Source of the DNA: Rhizoctonia solani
Lineage: Eukaryota; Basidiomycota; Agaricomycetes; Cantharellales; Ceratobasidiaceae
Assembly (NCBI RefSeq): GCF_016906535.1
Contig: NC_057383.1
Location: 992,001-1,056,000 of the forward strand
Length of the DNA stretch: 64,000 nucleotides
Direction of reading: 5' to 3'
The position numbers were made by a program, and so were the translations under genes. Shown piece after piece: positions 55,401 to 64,000 of this stretch (within the stretch, counting starts at the first letter, position 1; each line of letters starts with the position of its first letter). The notes beneath the pieces were generated by a model. That model was not told the origin of the DNA. It saw only the letters and a program-made list of their open reading frames with translations, and made no database searches.

Positions 55401-58400
55401 CTGAGGACCAACGGGATCTTTGGGAGCCGGCTTCAAGTATGCGACCTGGGGGGCGGGGTCAACTATTTGGCGCGGAGGCGAGGTGACACGAATCCACTGG
55501 GGAGGTTCGTCGGTTTGAGTAAAAGCAGGTGTACCGAGCCTGACTCTATGAGGAGACGAAGGGACGATGACCGAAGGAGGAGATGCAACCCGGATGACGT
55601 GTGGCTGGTACTCGGGTTTCCCTTGTGCCGTTGGAACACGGACGATAGTTGGAGGTGCCTCGGGCTGTGGAGCAGGTTTAGTCGAACCAACGCGTACGAT
55701 ATGTGGGTAATGGGTCTCTGGTGACGCGGTGCCGACGCGGACGACATGAGGTGGTGGGTACTCGATGGGTCCAGGAGTGGTAACGCGAATCTGTTGATAT
55801 GGGACTTCTGGACCCATCGTACTCGAACCAGGCCCAACTCGAATAACCTGCGGAGCATGTGGCTCTGTCCGCCCATCGGCGTTGCGTTGAACTGGTCGAC
55901 GTTGTTGCTGGTCTTCAGGTATCTCAATAACTGGAGGGATCTCTGAGTCACCCGATGCTGATGATTCTTCGGTGATATGTGACAAATGCCTCTGTTGTGG
56001 TTGACCCGTCTGGTCAGGCTGGCTCGTCTGATCTGGCTGACCCGGTTGACCCGGTCGACCTTTGTCCTCAGTCGGAAGGTATGATGGAAGGCTGGTTCGG
56101 GGGACACCGACACGTATGATGCGAGGGGGTTCTTCTGTTTTGGGAGAGCCGAGTCGGATGATATTGGGCATTTGAGTCTGGGGAGTGGTCACTCGGATGA
56201 CTTGAGGAGTTGGGGCCTGGGATGGGGTGCCACCCATTCGAACGACCTGCAAAAATATTAGCACAAGCTTTGCTAGCATGCATTTCGTAGCTCACTTGAG
56301 GATATTCATGTGCTCTTGGAGAAGTAACGCGAACCACGTCGGGCCCTTGGTAGGTAGGGCCAGCAGAACCCACCCGAATGACGGTTGGGCGACCACCGAT
56401 ATGTGACCCAGGATATTGTGAATCACCATAAGCGCTCCCAGGCCCATACCGATCAGGCGAGCCAACACGAATGATTCTCGTAGGCGAACGAGAGCCAGTG
56501 AGCGGTGTTTGAACACGGGACGGAGGTCGACTACCATAGCGACTGGGCTCGTACACAATCCTGGTCGGGGAGCGCGAAGGCGTACGAGGTCGAGAACCCG
56601 ATCCTACTACATGGATTTCACGAGGATAGCGCTCTGGAGAACGAGCGCGTGCATTATGACCATTGTCAACAACAATCCTCGTAGGTGAGTATGAGTGTGT
56701 TTCGCTGGGGTCATGTACGCGAATGACTTGGGGTTGGGAACCGGATCTTCCTCGCGCATATGGGTCGTCCGCGATAATCTGCTGAGGAGAATCGGTCGTG
56801 CCAGACGGAGTGCCAATCTGGATTATGTGCGTTGGCGAGTCAGTACGTGAGGACCCGCCCCGGTCTACCCTGATGATACGTCCAGGCGATCGGTCACGAG
56901 AATCAGATCGATCGACCTCAATAATTCTTGGCCTGTGACTACCATGGCTATCTTCAGATCTACCGACTTTGATAATATGTGATCCGGATCCGCTAAGCGA
57001 GCGCGTACGACGAGAGCCCCTGTCAACGATGATAGTATGGTCGCGCGGAGAGCTGCTTCCGCCTGAGCGAGTTCCCGAATCGCCAACACGAATGACCCTA
57101 GCAGGCTGAGACTGAGAACGAACGCTAGATTGATCAGGAGTGCCAGTACGAACGACCTCGATGTGAGTAGGTGAATGTGTGCGCGTGGTGTGTGTGCGCG
57201 ATGGACCAGATCCTTCGATTTGAGTGATATGAGTGCCACTAGAACGAGGGCTTGTGTGGCTTGAATGGGGGCGTGATGGCTCACTCTCAACGTGAATAAT
57301 ACGCGTGCTACGAGGAGAACCTGAAGACGAGCTGGAACGAGGACGACTAGACACAGGCTGCTCCACGATGATTTGTGTGGGTGAACCCGAGCGATGAGAG
57401 TGCGAGTGCGAACTATGTTCGGGAGCTGGGATGTGGACAATGTGTGGAGTACGAGGGGATTGAGACTGAGATCTGGGTGAATGAATACGCCCACCAGGAA
57501 CGTGGATGGGCGCAGGCGAGCTCACGCTACGACGCGGAGAGTCCCGGACAACTTCAACTAGATGTGGTGGCGATCGTCCATCATCACGATGCCGGCGCCC
57601 ATGGCGATCTACATAGTAGACTTCTGGAGAACGGCCTGAAGGAGAACGACCCGAAGGGGAACGAGGGCTACGAACACGAGCATATGGGACAGGGCGACCA
57701 GAACCGTCGTCAACATGAATGATATGAGCTGGAGAGTGTGGCCTAGAGGGAGACCGAGGGCTAACGACACGAGCGTACGGGATAGGACGACCAGAACCAT
57801 CATGAGGCTCAATATAGACAATGCCTGGAGCACCGGATTGACTACTAGAAGAAGGGTAGTAACGCTCCGTGCCTGTACCGACCCTGGAATGAGGACGAGA
57901 TGCATCGACTAATACTGGTGGAGACAACGACCGAGTATCAGGAACACGCATGCGAGGGGTCCCAATGCGTGGAGTTCCGACAACAGAGCCACTAATATGC
58001 GACCGACCATCATGAAGAAAGAGTTCTGAACGACCTGATGACGATGTGCTCGGGTCGACAACAATTCGGTCGATGCCGGGGGTAGCAGATACCAATGTAT
58101 GACCAGGGGAGCCGATGCGAATAATCTGTGGCTCCTGGCTCGACTGCGAAGGAGAGCCGACGTGGATAATTTGAGGCCCCTGAGAACTGGGAGAACTTGG
58201 GCTGACGTGAATCATCGGTGGCTGCATTTGGCTACCCTGGGTCTGACCACTGGAGGAGACCGGTACCGGAGATGTTATCACAGCAGGGGGTTGAATGATG
58301 ATAGGAGGAGGTTGCTGCCATGGGCCGCCGTACGGGTACCCGGTCTGAGGTGGACCCGGGTAGGGTTGCGGTGGGTAATGAGCAGGAGATCCAGGATACT

Positions 58401-61400
58401 GAGACCCCTCTGGGGGATACGGTCCTTGTGGATACGGTCCTTGTGGATATGGTCCTTGTGGGTACGGCCCCGCTTGATGATGATCAGAAGACTGGCCAGA
58501 CGAAGGCTGTTGTGGAGGGAATGGTGGCACTGGCGGATAAACTGGGGCTTGACCATAACCATAACCCGGATGGGGCTGTAGTACAATGGGTGGTTGGGTC
58601 GGTTGGGCAGGTGTATCACCGCTTGGCGCGGCACCAGTAGGTGCAGGGGCTCCAGGAACAGATACGCCAGGGACTGGGGGTGTGATCTCGATAAGTCCGG
58701 ACCTCCTAGGAGAGTCTATGCGCGAAGTCGATGAGCTGGAGCTAGAGCTGGAACTGGAACTGGAGGTCGTGCTCTCGCGATGAGAAGAATCAGACCCAAC
58801 GCGGATTACCAGAGGCTCCTCTGGGCCAGGTGTGCCTATACTCATATTAGGATCATCAATACGAATAATCTGCGGACCTTCCAATGGAGTAACTGGAGTG
58901 TATACCCTGGTCGCAGGTGTATGCAGCTGTTCTGATGAAGACGGCTGATCAATGCGAATGATGGTCGGCGAGCGTGTTCTTCTACTGGAGCGGGAAGAGC
59001 TAGAACTCGAAGTCGAACTGGAGCTGGATGAGGATTTCGAGTGCTTTTTAGAAGTTCCATCGTTTACAATAACGGTGACCGGACCCTCTTGCCGATGCTC
59101 TCCCGACCTACGACTGGACGACCTGCGACCACTATCTCCGCGGCCCCGACTCTTGCTTGAGCGTCTACCATCGTCGATGCGAATAACTACAGTGTGCTGT
59201 TCACCCCTGGGGCGAGATCGACTACGGCTGCGATCACCACGAGACCGGCTCTTGTCACGGCCGTGACGAGAGCGACTCCTAGACCCTTGTTCAACGCGCG
59301 CAAAACTCGAATCTCTGCTATCTCCTCGCTCCTGAGGCTGGGTTGATCCCAGTCGAATGACCTTGGGACCTTTGGAAGTGAGTGGTGACCTCACTCGGAG
59401 AATCTGTGGATTGAAGGCGGAATCGGGTGACCCAAGACGCAGCACCTGGGGAGGGGACATCATGCGAATGACCTGAGCCTGGGGTTGAGTTGGCGATGTT
59501 ACACGAATGCGTTGGGGAGGATGGGCACGTGGGGTACCGATTCGAATGACCTGAGGTCCAGGTTGGCTTGCAGCAGGAGTTCCAATGCGAATGATCTGGG
59601 GCTCGGGCTGGTTCGCGGCGGGAGTTCCGATTCGAATTACTTGGGGCACTTGGTGAGCGTATGACGTTGCCGGCGAGCCAATGCGGATAACTTGGGGAGC
59701 TTCTGTGACATGGGTCGCGGTGGGGGAGCCAACGCGAATAACTTGTGCAGGAAGTTGAGATCCAACAGGTGAGCTAACTCTGATGACCTGAGGAGCAGCG
59801 TCTTCCTGAGTTCCCTCGGGCACAATCTCGACAATTGCAGGTTCTGTTCCTGAGCTTGGGGACTGGAGAAATGGTTAGTATCTATTGCTTGCTCGGGTTA
59901 GTGAACATACCTCGCTTGTGGCAGGAGGTACGACTATCACTTCTGTACTTTCGTCTGGTACCGGGGGGGCAACTACTATGGCTCCGTCCTCACTATCAAC
60001 CGGGGGCACAATTATTATATCAGCATCTCCAGGAATAGGGGGTTGAACGACTATAACTCCAGCTTGAGGACTCGCAACCGAATGGGGGGCAGAAGAGTGA
60101 GGATGAGATGGGACAACTGGGGGAGGGCTGATGACGTAAGATGGGATTCTTGGAGGGCTTGAGACGCGAGACACAGATCCAGGTGGACGAGGACCGCTGA
60201 CCACCGATCCTGGAACACGTGGGGGGCTTGCAGCGACTGATGGTGCATAAGCAGATGGCGCGTAGGCTGATGGTGCGAAGGCTGATGGTGCGAAGACTGA
60301 TGGTGCATGAATAGATGGGGTGTGGACAGATGGCGCGTGAGCCGATGGGGCGCCGACCGATGGGACATGTTGACTTGCGGATGGCGACGGGGCTAGAGGA
60401 ATAAGAATTGTTCCACCATCCACGTAAGTCGAAGGAGGATGACTACCAGATGGCACAATCGGATATACTTCTGGCCCAGATTCTTCTCCGGTGACAGTTC
60501 CTGATTCGAATGTAGTTTCTGCAGAAGTGGACATCGATTCAGATGAACTGGTGTCTACGTGCGAAGGAATCACGGGGCCCGAGGTTGGCGATGCCCCTCG
60601 GACGGGTGGGGGCCGGGAATCTGGAAGGACCGATCATCGGTGGTAGTGGTTGAGTACGTGCCCTCGCTGCTTGATGAGAGATGGTGAATGTATGGACCGT
60701 GTCCACTCTCGGACAGATCCCCTGGAACAACATACTGGGAGGGATGAAGGGAACCCCGGGAAGGTCCTCGGTCTGGAGGAGGCTGCATGATGATGCCACC
60801 ATGGGGGACCTGTCCTACGATCTGTGGACCAATGACATGAGGTGTGGTGAACTGAGGACCGTATGGTGCTACTCATGGGCGAATTAGTATAGCCAAGTAT
60901 GGAACATACTTAGTACTTACGTCGTTGCGTCGGCGTTGGTGGGCGTCCCAAACGGTACAATAGTTCGTCTCGCAGTTGGTCCATACGCTCGCTCAATGCA
61001 CGGAGTTCATATTGTCGGTCAATAACATCTCGCTCCAGCCAGGTGTTCAGGCCGCCCAAGTATCGAATGATTTCTCGTTGCTGGTCCGCGACCACATCTT
61101 GGGAGTTCGAATTTCCCTGTATACCGTCGATAAAGCTTAATCACTTGAGAAAGAACAAAAGTGTACTCACTCGGACCATATCTAGCAATTCATCGTAATT
61201 GGGGAGGCCCTCAGGTCCGCTCGGCTACACTTCGTAAATATTGGGTTTCAACGAGTGGCAAACCGACTTACAGGCTGGGTGGGGGGCCGGCCGAGTACTT
61301 CTTCAATAGGGACAATGCGATCTGGGTGGGGGTGAACAGATGGTGACTGTCCGAGCACTTGGGACGGAGGAACGATAGTGGTGCCCATATCAGGAGCCCA

Positions 61401-63893
61401 TCCCGCCTAACACAATGGTGAGCAAGGTGAAAGGAACCAGAATTTGCACATACCTCAGTAGTTTGCTCCTCAGTTCGAGGCGGTCGCGGACGGTACCAAG
61501 ATTCTGAGATAGGAGAACGGCGCGAGGCCCCTTGACCTAGGTCAGATGGCGGTGAAGGAGGGCGGGGAGTTATGTCATCGTCGCGTTCGGTTTGCCAATC
61601 GTGCTATGGATGATCCAAGTTAGTTTTGAGCGCATACACTGGACATTTGGCTTACAAGAACGGGCTGAGCTGGAGCTTTTGGCATTGATGGGATGTATGT
61701 GCCATCACCGCTGGGCTCTTTACGCTTGCGAATCTCCCTCAATTCTCTCTCAAAATCAATCTCCTGTCCAACCTCCTCGACCGATGTATGCGAAGGCTCT
61801 CGGAGCTCGGGAGCCTGGGGAATCCGCTTGCCAAACTTAGGAATAGTAATGGCCTCTGTAACGTGTTCGCGAGTGCGGGAATAGGAGCTATAGGAGGATG
61901 TAGAAGACTCGGCGCTCGATATTATTCTTTCGAATGTAATAGATGGGCTAGCACTGCGAGCACGGCGACGACGGATTCGCGGGTGGATAACGGGAATCAA
62001 GGGAAGCTGTGTCGCTGTGGTTGGTGGCGGGACGCTGACCTCTGATTCACTTGCCTCGGAAGGAGGAAGGCCCCCACTCAAACTGGGGGTAGGATGAGAT
62101 GGGGGTATCTGGACCTCGGGCTTGCGCGAAACTCGATCCCACTGCTCTTGTAGACGACGTTGCTCCTCCGAACTGCCCATGCTACTATCCATGCTGCTAC
62201 CCATTATGAAGGATACAGGCCGCGATTGAGTTGAATCTGAGATAGTTTCACTACTTGTCGTCAGGATTGAACTACGAGTGAAGGTGGTACTGGAAATCGA
62301 GTCTCGCACAACTTCAAAGCGCTCAACCAAATCACCGAGAATATTCTCAATTTTCGTCAGAGCCGTACGGTGTTCTACTAGTTCACTGATCTCCGGAGCT
62401 TGGTAGACAACAGTAGGTGGTGGTCGCATTCGGATCTCCTCAAGGATCGCTCGTTGACTCTCTTGTCGATCATAGACGTCGTCCTGTTGCTTAAGCAAGT
62501 CCTTCAGAAGACCACGCAGTTCATCAAGCCCAATGGAGCCCTTGCTATCTGGTCGAACAGTTCCGTGCGAGAGAACAGACACCTCGGATATAGGAGGCGA
62601 GGACGAGAACGCGCGAGGCAGCGATCGGAACGTGTCTTGCGAGAGAGGTGACGAAATGAAGTAATCTGACTCTGATCCACCAGGGGAGGGAGCACGCATA
62701 GGAGGAGGCGACAGAGATTGTGCCCGCTTAGCCGGAGGAGGAACTGGTACTGGGGTCTCGGAGCGCTCTTCAACCTCGGTGCTTGCTTCTGTCTCAGGCA
62801 TGGTGCGAATGGATGGCGATTTGGATAATGCTATACCTGAGCGCGTCGAAGTCTCCTTAGGAAGAGATGAGATCGAACGAATAGAGGGAGATCGAGATAG
62901 GGATGGAGACGAGCTCTTGATGCTGACGTCTGGGAGTACATCTGGCTGCACAGAAGGTGATGGGGTAAGTCCGACTGCCTCACGTGAGGGGGATGATTGA
63001 GAAGATGGGGGAGTCAACTCGGGAGTCGCAGCTGAACTGATGGATGGAGACCTGGGGACCTGCAGGGTGATAGAAATGGGTGCTGAAGGAAGCACGAGGG
63101 ACATGGTTTCTTCTGATACCCCGGATAGCTCGGAAACACTGGCTGTGGGCGACCCAGTGATTGAAGAATCGGAGAGTATAGACCCGGACATCGAGGTTTC
63201 GTCGGATATAGTTACACTCCCAATTGTAGGACTCGGTTCGGTCAGTGAGGCTATTGATTCGGTCAAATCTAGCGAAGAGACTTCGGACTTCGGACGAGTG
63301 GGAATAGCGACAGCGATAGGAGTGGCCTCTTCCTCCCGTGAAGAGATAGACACATCGGTACTTGCATCACTCATGGGTACATATTCTTCGGAAGCTACCT
63401 CGGACGGCGCACGGGAAGTGATGGACGGTAACTCTTCGTGAACCTCAGTCAGAGCAGGCGGTGCTGATACTCGAATGACTTGAGTGGGCTCGGACGGGGC
63501 AGAAATGCGAATGACTTGTGGCTGGGGCTCAGCAGGCGCAGGCGCAGGTATAGATACAGGTACAGGCACAACCAGAGGCGTGGGGGCAAGAGTGGGTGCG
63601 GGCTCTGGCGCAGGTTGAGAAGCGGGAGGTGGGGTTGGGCGACGCTGGCGTAGGAATGCAGATAGGTCAAAAAGTTCTTCCTCAATACGGCGTAGGTGGC
63701 CTGCCATGTCTCGCGTCTCGCCTTCGCGTACGGTATCGACTTCATGCAAGTATTGGAGCAGGCGATTGACATCGTGGCTAATGATATGGCTCGGAGGAAT
63801 AGCACCGTCGTTCAGGTCTCCGTCCGAATATATAGTCTCTGCTCGCGAAGGAATGGTTTCGATGGATGGTTTGTTTCCCTCGGGAGTGGACAT
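49467..63893 (-). CDS. Giant repeat protein with about 100 VIRV motifs
   Basis: One multi-exon gene of roughly 4500 codons, from ATG 63891-63893 (MSTPEGNKPSIETIP) to the TAG at 49467-49469. The true start could lie beyond an upstream intron (CTACAG at about 63954). In order it has a disordered Ser/Pro/Glu N-terminus (63893-61659), small helical exons (61600-60910), Pro/Ser-rich repeats, an RS-like tract (59080-59290), and large exons (59823-52264) filled with P-Q-V-I-R-V-(T/G)-S motifs. A charged coiled coil (51450-50480) and a C-terminal part with EIGCLLTLKSKYGPGGEFEPDW follow, ending PSGGGGA. Introns are 45-60 nt. The C-terminal pattern resembles an uncharacterised Agaricomycete family, so the motif array may be an expansion on an older scaffold. 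A frameshift in a 5-G run at 60608-60612 interrupts the reading and may be a sequence error. No enzyme domain is seen. Confidence 0.7.
50480..51450 (-). other. Coiled-coil segment of giant protein
   Basis: About 320 residues very rich in Glu, Arg, Ala and Gln, with repeats such as EDEERRRRVIAEDEERYRRI and DELERERARHAEDRRRQ. It is a strong candidate for a long single helix or coiled-coil dimer. It follows the motif array and precedes the conserved C-terminus. Confidence 0.8.
52265..56279 (-). repeat. Dense VIRV-motif array, coding
   Basis: Two large exons and a small one hold most copies of the motif (Q/E/H)-(V/I)-(I/V)-R-(V/L/I)-(T/G)-(S/T), one every 12-25 residues with Pro-rich linkers. 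I count about 55 in 53076-56279 and 12 in 52318-53030. The copies vary in codon use and linker, so the array is old and probably under selection for the hydrophobic core. Confidence 0.85.
58415..58470 (-). repeat. 15-bp tandem repeats (GPYPQ)
   Basis: About four units of GGATACGGTCCTTGT-type sequence encoding Gly-Pro-Tyr-Pro-Gln. It lies in a Pro/Gln/Tyr-rich low-complexity part of the giant gene. Confidence 0.8.
59080..59290 (-). other. RS-like tract of giant protein
   Basis: Reads SRSRSRHGRDKSRSRGDRSR and similar, then RRSSKSRGRGDSGRRSS. RS tracts are usual in nuclear splicing-related proteins and are targets of SR kinases. Its presence hints at nuclear location or phosphorylation, which is an inference. 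Confidence 0.7.
60227..60365 (-). repeat. 15-bp tandem repeats (APSxH/Y/F)
   Basis: Nine or so units of a 15-bp repeat encoding Ala-Pro-Ser-(Ala/Val/Ile)-(Tyr/Phe/His), read on the minus strand within the giant gene. Length is likely to vary between strains. Confidence 0.85.
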
Positions 63894-64000
63894 GGAGATA
63901 CTCGACGCATATGTCGTTAAGAGGGAAGGGGTTTTGGGTGCAGACTTCGGCAACTGTAGAATATCGGCATCACTATATGAATCATAGGAATAAATAAGAA

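Overview
This window looks like nuclear DNA from a plant-associated basidiomycete. Genes are split by many 45-60 bp introns, a secreted pectin-side-chain esterase is present, and TPR-CHAT proteins and HGDLK-type TKL kinases suggest an Agaricomycete such as Rhizoctonia. The species is an inference; I could not search a database.

Bases 1-20800 are a transposon graveyard. I can resolve at least five LTR families (called A-E here), a 173-bp LTR-like element (T) with pol III-type boxes, a Tc1/mariner remnant and a pogo-like element. They are nested inside one another, and twelve insertions can be peeled apart by exact 5-bp target duplications (plus TA for the pogo-like one). The youngest is a complete Ty3/gypsy chromovirus (6244-12704). 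Its 585-bp LTRs differ at only 3 sites. It has a TATA box, a self-primer/primer-binding-site pair of the Tf1 type, a -1 frameshift heptamer at the gag stop, and one disabling 1-nt frameshift between protease and reverse transcriptase.

Bases 20820-35422 are ordinary gene space: a full-size ABCG transporter (-), a degenerate CDF/Zrg17-like zinc-transport partner (+), a DUF1348 NTF2-like protein (+), a DUF1308 protein (+), the three-exon ribosomal protein gene eL41 (+), and a mitochondrial-looking conserved protein (-).

Bases 36500-45700 form an accessory cluster: two decayed TKL-type kinases, two inverted MITEs (one ending a kinase reading frame), and a TPR-CHAT caspase-like protease with 44-residue repeats, split by an out-of-frame deletion near its N-terminus.

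Bases 46800-49200 hold RBX1 (RING-box subunit of cullin ligases, -) and a CE12-type rhamnogalacturonan acetylesterase (+).

Bases 49467-63893 are one giant minus-strand gene of roughly 4500 codons. It has a disordered N-terminus, an RS-like tract, about one hundred copies of a Q-V-I-R-V-(T/G)-S motif, a long charged coiled coil and a short conserved-looking C-terminus. This repeat protein and the TPR-CHAT locus are the parts most likely to hold undescribed biology.
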